A stretch of DNA of 9,487 nt from DATAXV01 sp036272915. Its GTDB lineage: Bacteria; Chloroflexota; Dormibacteria; Dormibacterales; Dormibacteraceae. Numbering within the stretch: the stretch's first letter is position 1; each line of letters starts with the position of its first letter. Positions 1 to 5,912 of the stretch are shown piece by piece. A program made the translations under genes and the position numbers. The DNA lies in NCBI GenBank assembly GCA_036272915.1, contig DATAXV010000098.1, positions 1 through 9,487 on the forward strand, read 5' to 3'. Below the pieces are notes generated by a model. It did not search any database. It worked only from the letters and a program-made list of their open reading frames with translations, and was not told where the DNA came from.

Positions 1-143
1 AGGGTCCGGCGCCGCTCCATGACCAGCGCCTGGATCGCCCGCCACTGGTCCTCGCGGAGCCGGGCCTCCTCGCCGGCCAGCCGGCGCAGGACGGTCTCGG
101 CCCGATCCCGCACCTCGGCCGGGTCGGTGGCCAGCTGCGTCAC
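1..143 (-). CDS. RecQ-like DEAD/DEAH-box DNA helicase, N-terminal fragment (runs off left edge)
   Basis: Reading leftwards from a GTG at 143-141, 47 codons stay open to the window edge. Residues 18-47 carry the RecQ-type Q-motif layout: a Leu-Arg-rich helix, then LREDQWAAIQAL and an Arg-rich turn that in the family leads directly into the Walker A strand, which lies outside the window. RecQ helicases are 3'-5' ATP-dependent DNA helicases used in recombination and replication-fork repair. The GTG start overlaps the ftsY stop as GTGA, so translation is probably coupled to ftsY and no separate promoter is expected. The helicase motifs themselves cannot be seen, so the family call rests on the N-terminal pattern only; another SF2 helicase is possible. 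Confidence 0.6.
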   Translation of the reverse strand, partial: MTQLATDPAEVRDRAETVLRRLAGEEARLREDQWRAIQALVMERRRT

Positions 144-1027
144 TCGGCGCCGTCCGCTCCGAAGAGCGCGTTGGCGAACTGGGCGACGTCGAAGGCGGCG
201 AGGTCGCCCGGCTGCTCGCCGACCGTGATCAGCTTGGTCGGCACCCCGAGCTCGTTCTCGATCGGCACCACCGCACCGCCCTTGGCGGTGCCGTCCATCT
301 TGGTCAGGACCAGGCCCGTGATCGGGAGCGCAGCGTTGAAGCCCCTGGCCTGGGCGAGGCCGGCCTGGCCCAGGTTGCCGTCGAGGACGAGCAGGGACTC
401 GTGGGGCGCGCCGGGGATGGCCCGGGCGGCGACGCGGCCGACCTTGCCCAGCTCCTGGAGCAGGTTGTGATGCGTCTGCAGCCGGCCCGCCGTGTCGACG
501 AGGACGACGCGATGGCCACGGCCCTGAGCCATCTTCAACGCGTCGAAGACGACCGCCGCGGCGTCGCCCCCGGGACGTCCGGCGAAGCAGGCGACGCCGG
601 CGCGGTCGGCCCAGGCCTGCATCTGCTCGATGCCCGCCGCCCGGAAGGTGTCGGCGGCGACGATCAGAGGATTGAAGCCGTCGTGCTTGAGGAAGTGCCC
701 GAGCTTGGCCACGGTCGTGGTCTTGCCGGCGCCGTTGACCCCGTAGAGGATCACGCAGGCCGGCGCCGTGTCCAGGGCGAGACCGCGGGAGCGGCCGGAC
801 ATGGCCGCGGTCAGCTCGTCGACCAGGGCCTGGCGCGCCTGCGCCTCATCCCGCGGTCCCCTCGCCCGGACACCCTGGGTCAGCCGCTCGGCCAGCACCG
901 GTCCGACGTCGCCGGCGATGAGCAGCTCCTCGAGGTCGTCATAGAAGCCCGGAGCCAGGGGCGCGCCGAGCCCTTCGCTGAAGAGCCGCCGGGTGCGGCT
1001 CGCGACACGATGCCAGACAGAGGCCAC
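140..1027 (-). CDS. ftsY: FtsY, signal recognition particle receptor GTPase
   Basis: This is the SRP receptor, which docks ribosome-SRP complexes at the membrane and exchanges the nascent chain to SecYEG after reciprocal GTP hydrolysis with Ffh. The 295-residue protein is essentially the NG core. A helical N domain (about 1-80) is followed by G1 GVNGAGKT (96-103), the SRP-GTPase insertion motif DTFRAAG (126-132), G3 DTAGR (178-182), G4 TKMD (242-245) followed by GTAKGG, and the closing motif TVGEQPGDL (268-276). There is no acidic A domain or N-terminal membrane helix, so membrane binding would depend on the short basic N-terminus. The motif usually read as DATTGQ in FtsY is DGNLGQ here (216-221), and the usual GVGE is TVGE. 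The start is a GTG; the Shine-Dalgarno is poor, and a CACAAT -10-like hexamer (1036-1041) ends 8 bases before it. It overlaps the downstream RecQ-like gene. Confidence 0.95.
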   Translation of the reverse strand: MASVWHRVASRTRRLFSEGLGAPLAPGFYDDLEELLIAGDVGPVLAERLTQGVRARGPRDEAQARQALVDELTAAMSGRSRGLALDTAPACVILYGVNGAGKTTTVAKLGHFLKHDGFNPLIVAADTFRAAGIEQMQAWADRAGVACFAGRPGGDAAAVVFDALKMAQGRGHRVVLVDTAGRLQTHHNLLQELGKVGRVAARAIPGAPHESLLVLDGNLGQAGLAQARGFNAALPITGLVLTKMDGTAKGGAVVPIENELGVPTKLITVGEQPGDLAAFDVAQFANALFGADGAE

Positions 1028-1174
1028 GGTTGCCTATTGTGGCGGAAGCGGCATCTCCCTCCGAGGCGAAAGCGCGTTCGCACCAGCGATCGACAGCGGA
1101 TCCTGACCAATGCAATCCGGCAGGTGCCGTCCGGAACGTGGGATCCCTCGGGGACACTGGCAAAAGCCCTCCGG

Positions 1175-1771
1175 ATGTCAGGTGGTCGGTGGGCGGGCAA
1201 GACGACCGTGGCCGACATCCTCGCCCGCCGCCATGACCTCGTCGCCCACCATCACGACCTTCACGACGCCCGAGCGCACAGCGACCGCCGCATCGCGCGC
1301 CGGGCGGAGCGCGGCGATCCGCTGGAAGGGCCAGATCCCGAGCAGGCCTGGGTCCAGAGCACGCCCGAGGAGAGGGTGGCGGGGTTCCCCGAGCGTTTCG
1401 AGTGGGCGCTCGACGACCTTCGCGCCCAGGTCTCGGGCCGGCCGGTCAGCGCCGAGGGCTGGGGGCTGCGTCCGGAACTCGTGGCCCTCTGCTGGACTCG
1501 CCCCGCCCGATGGTGGTGCTGGTGCCGACCGAGGATTTCCGGCGCCGGCAGCTGAGCATGCTCGCCCGGGCCGGGTCGATGATACGGCGCCTCAGCGACC
1601 CCCAGAAGGCGCAGCGCAACCGCGTCGACCGGATCGCTTGGTGGCAGCCGACGCGGTGAGCTCGGCGCGCCGGCTGGGGGTGCGGGTGATCGAGGTCGAC
1701 GGGTTGATCATGCGGAGGGCGTGGCCGCCCTCGTCGGCGAGCACCGGTCGTCGTTCCTCGATCCCGTGTGA
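1175..1771 (+). pseudogene. P-loop kinase-like protein, broken by three one-base deletions
   Basis: Joining three frames gives one continuous protein of about 199 residues. Frame 2 (1175 to about 1490) encodes a Walker A GGRWAGKT (residues 3-10), a DLHDARAHSDR segment, a WVQSTPEE segment and AEGWGLRPELVA. Frame 1 (about 1492-1631) continues with MVVLVPTEDFRRRQLSMLA and AQRNRVDR. Frame 3 (about 1634-1704) gives DRLVAADAV and RRLGVRVIEVDG. Frame 2 again (1706-1771) gives LDHAEGVAALVGEHRSSF and a TGA stop. Each switch is explained by loss of one base at a short C or G run (near 1488-1491, 1630-1633 and 1703-1706). The order of motifs matches uncharacterised small NMP/shikimate-kinase-like P-loop proteins of high-GC bacteria; the substrate is unknown. 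The hydrophobic strand normally preceding Walker A is missing, so the 5' end may also be damaged. The reading between breaks is well preserved, so the loss is recent or a sequencing artefact. Confidence 0.7.
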
Positions 1772-1806
1772 TCGCCGGCCCGACTCCGCTGGCCAGACCG
1801 ACGCCA

Positions 1807-1835
1807 TTGCCTGCGATCCGCGGGTGTGCTACGAA
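1807..1835 (+). promoter_or_regulatory. Candidate sigma70-type promoter upstream of the 105-residue protein
   Basis: TTGCCT (1807-1812) and TACGAA (1830-1835) are separated by 17 bases, matching 7 of 12 consensus positions. The predicted transcript would begin near 1842, about 30 bases before the ATG at 1871. An 11-codon GTG reading frame (1839-1874) ends in an ATGA overlap with that start and might couple translation. Chance occurrence is quite possible. Confidence 0.3.
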
Positions 1836-1870
1836 TCTGTGGATGAGGATCACAGCATCGACTTCGACAT

Positions 1871-2188
1871 ATGAGCAGGAGGAGCCGGCGGGCAGGTAGC
1901 GGGCCGGGCGGCGACGGGCCTCCGGTCGACGAGCTCCAAGCTGAGATCGAGGAGATCCTGTTCCTCCAGGATCCGATCGGCATCTCCTATGGGAACCGCT
2001 TCGAATACGATCCCGAGGCGGGAACGATCTGGCCCCGACTGAGTACGAGGCTGACCCTCGACGAGGTCCTTGACGTCGTCCACGAGGAGTTCGCGCACTG
2101 GTTCGGGCCGGCCGCCGGACCCCGAACGCGGTATGAGAGCGTGGCGCTGGCCATTTGGCAGGCCTGCCGGCGGAGGGCCCCCTTCTAG
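1871..2188 (+). CDS. Hypothetical protein of 105 residues with a HEEFAHWFGP motif
   Basis: I do not recognise a named family. After a basic, Gly/Pro-rich N-terminus (1-18), the protein has an amphipathic acidic helix (19-31, ELQAEIEEILFL), a DPIGISYG turn (34-41), a Glu/Asp-rich stretch, LTLDEVLDVVHEEFAHWFGP (61-80) and a terminal helix around RYESVALAIWQA (88-99). The helix-turn-helix-like spacing and the conserved-looking aromatic and acidic positions give normal protein character, unlike the competing frames. I recall similar small uncharacterised proteins in high-GC soil bacteria, with no function assigned. No membrane segment, signal peptide or cysteine pair is seen. The ATG is the only start in frame before the conserved part; its Shine-Dalgarno is poor, but it overlaps the stop of a tiny upstream frame (ATGA at 1871-1874). 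Confidence 0.6.
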   Translation: MSRRSRRAGSGPGGDGPPVDELQAEIEEILFLQDPIGISYGNRFEYDPEAGTIWPRLSTRLTLDEVLDVVHEEFAHWFGPAAGPRTRYESVALAIWQACRRRAPF

Positions 2189-2351
2189 CCGCCCGTGTGC
2201 AGTGGATCCCGCGCGGCTCAGACCAGTGGCCGCCGCGGCCCCGGCCGCCATGTCGGCCGTCGGCAATCGGGCGGGACGGAGATGAACTGGACGCGATGGA
2301 GGAGTCCAGAACCTCTGAGGGGTATCCCTTGCCCGACGAATCCGATGCAAC

Positions 2352-2357
2352 AGGAGG
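2352..2357 (+). promoter_or_regulatory. Strong Shine-Dalgarno fixing the SRPBCC start
   Basis: AGGAGG followed by 7 bases and then GTG (2365). The reading frame stays open upstream to 2155, but neither the ATG at 2296 nor the one at 2155 has such a site. This chooses the GTG. Confidence 0.8.
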
Positions 2358-2364
2358 AGAACCC

Positions 2365-2844
2365 GTGGCGGATGACGACTGCAAGCCGGTGAGGGTGTCC
2401 AGGCGGGTGGGTGCTCCGGCAGCCAACATTTTCCGGATCCTTGCCGATCCGCGTCGGCATCCCGAGTTCGATGGCTCGGAGATGCTGCGCGGAGCGGTGT
2501 CCGGCGCGGTCATCGCCGGCGTCGGCGAGGTGTTCGTGATGCGCATGCACGCGGCGCACCTGGGCGACTACGAGATGAACAACCACGTCGTCGAGTACGA
2601 GCCGGACCGGCGCATCGGCTGGGAGCCCGAGTCGGGACGAGGCCATCCTCGCGCCGGGAGTGCGTGGGGGCAGCGCTGGAGCTTCGAGCTCACGCCGGAC
2701 GGCCCGACCGACACGGTCGTGACCGAGATCTACGACTGCTGCCGCGTGCCCGAGGAGGAGCGGGCGCCCATGGAGGATGGGAGAGTCTGGATCGACACCA
2801 TGACCAGAACGCTGGAGCGCCTCGACGCACTGTTCGCGGAGTGA
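2365..2844 (+). CDS. SRPBCC (START-like) superfamily protein
   Basis: A 159-residue soluble protein of the size and pattern of the polyketide cyclase/dehydrase-like SRPBCC fold, which forms a deep hydrophobic ligand pocket. The N-terminal strand VRVSRRVGAP (9-18) is followed by the helix and turn ANIFRILADPRRHPEFDGS (20-38), which is the family's diagnostic opening. Central strands follow (GEVFVMRMH, 54-62; NHVVEYEPDRRIGWEP, 73-88; RWSFELTP, 104-111; DTVVTEIYDC, 116-125), and the protein ends in a long C-terminal helix (WIDTMTRTLERLDALF, 142-157). The ligand cannot be inferred. The related sub-group with this CCRVPEEER-like segment is common as stand-alone proteins in high-GC bacteria. The GTG start with an ideal Shine-Dalgarno gives the usual domain length, so the Pro/Arg-rich 70-residue upstream extension is not counted as coding. 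The gene upstream ends 176 bases earlier, so an operon is uncertain. Confidence 0.85.
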   Translation: MADDDCKPVRVSRRVGAPAANIFRILADPRRHPEFDGSEMLRGAVSGAVIAGVGEVFVMRMHAAHLGDYEMNNHVVEYEPDRRIGWEPESGRGHPRAGSAWGQRWSFELTPDGPTDTVVTEIYDCCRVPEEERAPMEDGRVWIDTMTRTLERLDALFAE

Positions 2845-2957
2845 CGCTGGTCCGCCCGCCCCCGTCGCACGTCCGCAGGTCCTCCGGGGTGGTCCCTACG
2901 CGGGGGCCGGTGCAGCGATCGGCAGTCTCCGTCGCCACCGCGGGCACCCTCCGGCCC

Positions 2958-2978
2958 CGGTGCCTTGGGACGGCACCG
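2958..2978 (+). terminator. GC-rich hairpin downstream of the SRPBCC gene
   Basis: CGGTGCC (2958-2964) pairs perfectly with GGCACCG (2972-2978) across a 7-base loop. It lies about 115 bases after the SRPBCC stop. There is no following T-run, so intrinsic termination is doubtful; it may simply be a structured transcript end or chance in GC-rich DNA. Confidence 0.25.
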
Positions 2979-3103
2979 CCAGCCGGCGGGCACCCCTCCG
3001 GTGCGCCGCGCGATCAGGACCCGGCCGGTAGCTCACGCGGCGTATCCACGGCTCGCTCGGACGGCAGGAGGAATACGCGCCCGCCGCGCACCGACCGATT
3101 TGC

Positions 3104-3132
3104 TTGACACGCCCGTCATGGAGGTCGATGCT
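3104..3132 (+). promoter_or_regulatory. Candidate sigma70-type promoter for the membrane protein
   Basis: A perfect TTGACA (3104-3109) sits 17 bases before GATGCT (3127-3132), which matches 3 of 6 positions of the -10 consensus. Transcription would begin near 3139 and give a leader of about 100 bases that contains the alternative hairpins at 3179-3218. Confidence 0.4.
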
Positions 3133-3178
3133 CAGGGCAGATCGGCGATGTGCCGGCTCACTACCGACCCGGATTGAT

Positions 3179-3218
3179 GGCCGCGCCTGTTACTACGCCG
3201 CGCCTACCGGGCGCGGCC
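3179..3218 (+). repeat. Direct repeat forming two mutually exclusive stems before a ribosome binding site
   Basis: The 9-base GCCGCGCCT occurs at 3180-3188 and again at 3197-3205. Both copies can pair with the single GGCGCGGC at 3210-3217: the near copy as an 8-bp stem with a 5-base loop, the far copy as a 9-bp stem (3179-3187 with 3210-3218) with a 22-base loop. The structure ends 5 bases before the GGAGAAGG Shine-Dalgarno (3224-3231) of the next gene. Confidence 0.6.
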
Positions 3219-3236
3219 TGACTGGAGAAGGGAACC

Positions 3237-3911
3237 ATGAGCGGCGACACCTTGCTGTGGGTCGGTCTGGCCGTCGTGATCTTCGTCTACGTGCTGGCGC
3301 GGAGGCTCGCCGGGCACCCACTCAGCGCGCGCAGGCTCTTCATCCTGCCGGTCGTGGCGGTGGGCCTCGGCCTCATCGAGCTCGTGAACGGGGCACCTGC
3401 CCACGTCAAGCCGCTCGACGTCGAGCTTCTGCTCCTGAGCGCGCTCATCTCGATCGGGCTGGGGGCGTGGCGTGGCCTGACGGTCCGGATCTTCGTCCGG
3501 GGAGGCTTCCCCTGGCAGCGCTACACGGCCGCCACCGTCCTCCTCTGGATCGTCCAGATCGCGGCCAAGTTCGCCGTCACCTACGGCGGCGAGAAGGGCG
3601 GGGCGACGCTCGCGTCCAGCACCTGGGCGCTCATCCTGACGCTGGGCCTGAGCCTGGCCGCCGAGGCCGCCGTCATCGCGCCGCGCGCCCTGGCCACGCA
3701 CGCGTCATTCTCGCCCCGAGGTCGGTCTCGCCTGATCGACGGGCTGTTCGGCAGTCCCTATCCCGGCAGTGCGCCGATCCCGCCCGACCGGGCCAAGACC
3801 AGCGTCTATCCGGTCGCTCCGCCACCCGCCACCGATCCGAGTTACCTGTCGCGACGCGACGCCCGGCGGCAGAGGCGGGCGCAGCGGCGCCAGGGTCGAT
3901 ACCGCTACTGA
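3237..3911 (+). CDS. Integral membrane protein, about five helices, possibly DUF1453/CcdC-like
   Basis: A 224-residue membrane protein with hydrophobic segments at about 6-21, 34-51, 62-78, 98-116 and 128-148, each flanked by Arg or Lys. The pattern of an N-terminal helix, an ARRLFILPVV second helix, a short third helix ending in GAWRGLTVRIF and a RYTAATVLLW fourth helix resembles DUF1453/CcdC-type membrane proteins. That assignment is by general likeness only. The tail (about 155-224) is Pro-rich and then strongly basic (RRDARRQRRAQRRQG), probably cytoplasmic and able to bind acidic partners. The ATG follows a good GGAGAAGG Shine-Dalgarno (3224-3231). The gene appears to be a single-gene unit: an upstream promoter candidate precedes it and the next gene is convergent only 34 bases away. 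No function is proposed. Confidence 0.8.
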   Translation: MSGDTLLWVGLAVVIFVYVLARRLAGHPLSARRLFILPVVAVGLGLIELVNGAPAHVKPLDVELLLLSALISIGLGAWRGLTVRIFVRGGFPWQRYTAATVLLWIVQIAAKFAVTYGGEKGGATLASSTWALILTLGLSLAAEAAVIAPRALATHASFSPRGRSRLIDGLFGSPYPGSAPIPPDRAKTSVYPVAPPPATDPSYLSRRDARRQRRAQRRQGRYRY

Positions 3912-3945
3912 TCCGGGCCGGCCGCTCGCGGAGGGGGCGATTCTC

Positions 3946-4665
3946 CTAACGCGCGTCGTGGAACACGACGCCGAGCGTGAGTCGCCCGCCGCCGTGTAGC
4001 CGGCTGACGCCGTGACGCATCCCCGCCCGATAGAAGCCCCGCGCTCCCCGGACCGGCCTCTGCCTCACCGGGAAGAGCACACCGTCGCCCTGACCCAGCG
4101 CCACCACCTCGGCTCGTGACTGTTGCCGGGGGCGCTGTTCGGTGAGCACGAACTCGCCGCCGGTGAAGTCCGAGCCCGGCACGGACAGCAGCACCGCGAC
4201 CTGGAGCGGGAAGACGTGCTCGCCGTACACGTCCTGGTGCAGATGGTTGTAGTCGCCGGCCTCGTAACGCAGGAGCAGCGGTGTCGGTCTGACCTGACCG
4301 GCCCGATGACAGCGGTCGAGGAACTCGTCGAGGTCCTCCGGGTAGCTCTGGCCGTCGTCGAGCTGGCGGCTCCAGGCGTTGGCGATGGCGGCGAGGTGCG
4401 GGTACAGCCCGGTACGAAGCCGGGTGACCGGCTCGGGCAGCGGATGTGCGAAGTACCTGTACTCGCCACGGCCGAAGCCGTGCGCGGCCATCACGATCCG
4501 GGAGCGGAAGCGCTCGTCGTCGGTGTAGGTCCCGGCCAGCGCCCGGCATTCGCCGGGCGCCAGCAGGGAGGGCAGGACCGCGCAGCCGTGGTCATCCAGC
4601 TGCTCGGCCACGCCGCCCCAGTCGAGATCGGCGATCCGGCCGGTGATCGCGGCTGCGGCGCTCAT
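3946..4665 (-). CDS. 2OG-Fe(II) oxygenase, COG3826-type, coupled to ada
   Basis: A 239-residue Fe(II)/2-oxoglutarate-dependent oxygenase of the prolyl-4-hydroxylase-like fold. The iron-binding HxD is H143-Q-D145 within NHLHQDVYGEHVFPLQ, the distal His is H218 (MRHGVSR), and R228, ten residues later, is placed to bind the 2-oxoglutarate carboxylate. Other family landmarks are RFRSRIVMAAHGFGRGEYRY (52-71), RPTPLLLRYEAGDYN (126-140), FTGGEFVLTEQRPR (167-180) and the terminal LGVVFHDA. It differs from classical AlkB, which lacks these blocks. The ATG overlaps the ada stop as ATGA (4662-4665), so it is co-translated with ada and probably induced with it. A role in alkylation damage is an inference from this context; the substrate (nucleic acid or protein) is unknown. 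Length and motifs look intact. Confidence 0.88.
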   Translation of the reverse strand: MSAAAAITGRIADLDWGGVAEQLDDHGCAVLPSLLAPGECRALAGTYTDDERFRSRIVMAAHGFGRGEYRYFAHPLPEPVTRLRTGLYPHLAAIANAWSRQLDDGQSYPEDLDEFLDRCHRAGQVRPTPLLLRYEAGDYNHLHQDVYGEHVFPLQVAVLLSVPGSDFTGGEFVLTEQRPRQQSRAEVVALGQGDGVLFPVRQRPVRGARGFYRAGMRHGVSRLHGGGRLTLGVVFHDAR

Positions 4666-5765
4666 GCCGCGCCCTCGCGGCGAAGCAGCTCCCGCTTCCG
4701 CTCCACGCCCCACCGGTAGCCGGAGAGGTTGCCGTCCTTGCGCACCACGCGGTGGCAGGGGATGGCGACGGCGACCGGGTTGTTGGCGCACGCGCCGGCC
4801 ACGGCCCGCCGGGCGGTGGGGGCGCCGATCCGCTCGGCGATGTCGCCATAGGTCGCGGTCGACCCGGTCGGGATCTCCCGCAGCGCCTGCCAGACGCGCT
4901 GCTGGAACGCGGTCCCGCGCACGTCGAGGGGCAGGTCCAGGCCGTGCCCGGGCGCCTCGACGAAGCCGACGACCTGCGCCACCAGCCGCTCGAACTCCCC
5001 GTCCCCGCCGATCAGCTCGGCCCTGGCGAACCGGCGCTGAAGCTCCGCGACCAGGACGTCCGGGTCGTCGCCGAGCATGATCGAGCAGATCCCCCGGTCG
5101 GTCGATGCGACCAGGATCGAGCCCAGGGAGCACTGTCCCACCGCGAAGCGGATGGCGACGCCGGGCGCGCCGGCCTTGAAGGCGGTCGGGGTCATCCCCA
5201 AGAGGTCGTTGGAGTCCGCGTAGAAGCGGCCGCTGGAGTTGAAGCCGGCGCCGTAGACGGCGTCGGTCACGGTCCCGCCCGCGACCAGGCCCCGGCGGAC
5301 GCGCTCGCCACGCCGGGCGGCGGCGTAGGCACGCGGCGTGACGCCGGTCACCTCCTTGAAGACGCGGTGGAAGTGGAACCGGCTCATCCCGACCGAGGTC
5401 GCGAGCTGGTCGAGGCTGGGCTCCTCCTCGGCCTCGTCGATGAGCCGGCAGGCCCGGGCGACCGCGTCCGCCCGCCGTGCCTCCAGCCCGAGCTGGTCCG
5501 GGTGGCAGCGCCGGCAGGGCCGGAACCCGGCCGCCTCGGCCTCCTCTCGAGTCGTGTGGAAGGCGATATTCTCGCGGCGGGCCTGACGCGACCCGCAGCT
5601 CGGCCGGCAGTAGACGCCGGTGGTCCGCACCGCGTAGTAGAAGGCACCGTCGGCCGCCCTGTCGCGGCTCGTCACCGCGACCCACCGCTGCTCGTCGGTC
5701 ATCGGGGGCGAGACCCCGTCCGAACTGGCTATGGAATCCATCGTAGTGGTCGTCATGTCAACCAT
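4662..5765 (-). CDS. ada: Ada: bifunctional methylation sensor/activator and O6-methylguanine-DNA methyltransferase
   Basis: A 367-residue three-domain protein close to the 354 residues of E. coli Ada. The N-terminal methylphosphotriester domain has four zinc-type cysteines at C53, C57, C84 and C87, with the same spacing as E. coli C38, C42, C69 and C72; C53 would be the methyl acceptor that turns Ada into an activator. An AraC-type double helix-turn-helix DNA-binding domain spans about 101-198 (MSRFHFHRVFKEVTGVTPRAY). The O6-alkylguanine transferase domain (about 205-367) has the IPCHRVV active site with C337. Alkyl groups are transferred irreversibly onto these cysteines. The chosen ATG at 5765 follows a purine-rich tract (GGAGGGAGGGGG, 5769-5780) three bases upstream; an in-frame upstream start at 5837 would add 24 residues of low-complexity sequence. 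Expression is likely autoactivated. The next gene overlaps it. Confidence 0.96.
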   Translation of the reverse strand: MVDMTTTTMDSIASSDGVSPPMTDEQRWVAVTSRDRAADGAFYYAVRTTGVYCRPSCGSRQARRENIAFHTTREEAEAAGFRPCRRCHPDQLGLEARRADAVARACRLIDEAEEEPSLDQLATSVGMSRFHFHRVFKEVTGVTPRAYAAARRGERVRRGLVAGGTVTDAVYGAGFNSSGRFYADSNDLLGMTPTAFKAGAPGVAIRFAVGQCSLGSILVASTDRGICSIMLGDDPDVLVAELQRRFARAELIGGDGEFERLVAQVVGFVEAPGHGLDLPLDVRGTAFQQRVWQALREIPTGSTATYGDIAERIGAPTARRAVAGACANNPVAVAIPCHRVVRKDGNLSGYRWGVERKRELLRREGAA

Positions 5766-5912
5766 CGTCCCCCTCCCTCCGGCGACCGGCACTCCGGGGG
5801 TTGCTCTCGAATTCCTCCCGTTCCTCGCCCTGGTCATCGCCGCACCGATGAGTCGCGGGCGGATCGCGCGTTACACCAGGCGAGCGTCGCCATCCGCAGC
5901 TTGGAGGTAACC
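5766..5912. promoter_or_regulatory. Divergent intergenic region between ada and the alpha/beta hydrolase
   Basis: This 147-base gap must hold the promoter of the ada operon (minus) and probably one for the hydrolase (plus). The ada side has the purine-rich Shine-Dalgarno at 5769-5780, and the hydrolase side has GGAGG at 5903-5907, 5 bases from its ATG. I see no convincing -35/-10 pair or Ada box on either strand, so the operator position is not assigned. Confidence 0.45.

Larger units (their letters stand above)
2845..3236 (+). other. Gene-free stretch with promoter candidate and hairpins
   Basis: No reading frame here has protein-like composition on either strand; the open frames give only Arg/Pro/Gly-rich translations. 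The stretch contains a 7-bp hairpin (2958-2978), a TTGACA promoter candidate (3104-3132) and a pair of competing stems just before the Shine-Dalgarno of the next gene (3179-3218). No tRNA-like cloverleaf was found by eye. Confidence 0.6.

Noticed and set aside
401..1555. 384-codon plus-strand reading frame
   Set aside because: Its left half is the antisense of ftsY; only the part after 1175 has coding character, as the first segment of the kinase-like pseudogene.
1488..1706. Programmed ribosomal frameshifting in the kinase-like gene
   Set aside because: Three separate minus-one shifts would be needed, and no X-XXY-YYZ heptamer or adjacent structure is apparent at them.
2155..2364. 70-residue N-terminal extension of the SRPBCC protein
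   Set aside because: Pro/Arg-rich, no ribosome site at its start, and the GTG at 2365 with AGGAGG gives the normal family length.
1446..2546. 366-codon minus-strand reading frame
   Set aside because: Ser/Arg/Pro-rich shadow of three plus-strand genes with no recognisable motif; typical of antisense frames in GC-rich DNA.
4666..5685. Upstream extension of the oxygenase frame to 579 codons
   Set aside because: It is an alternate frame through ada with Arg/Gly/Ala-rich text; the ATGA overlap at 4662-4665 marks the real start.
4752..5912. Long in-frame upstream extension of the alpha/beta hydrolase (652 codons in all)
   Set aside because: It is the antisense of ada, and the hydrolase has a good Shine-Dalgarno at 5903-5907 and the family's normal start.
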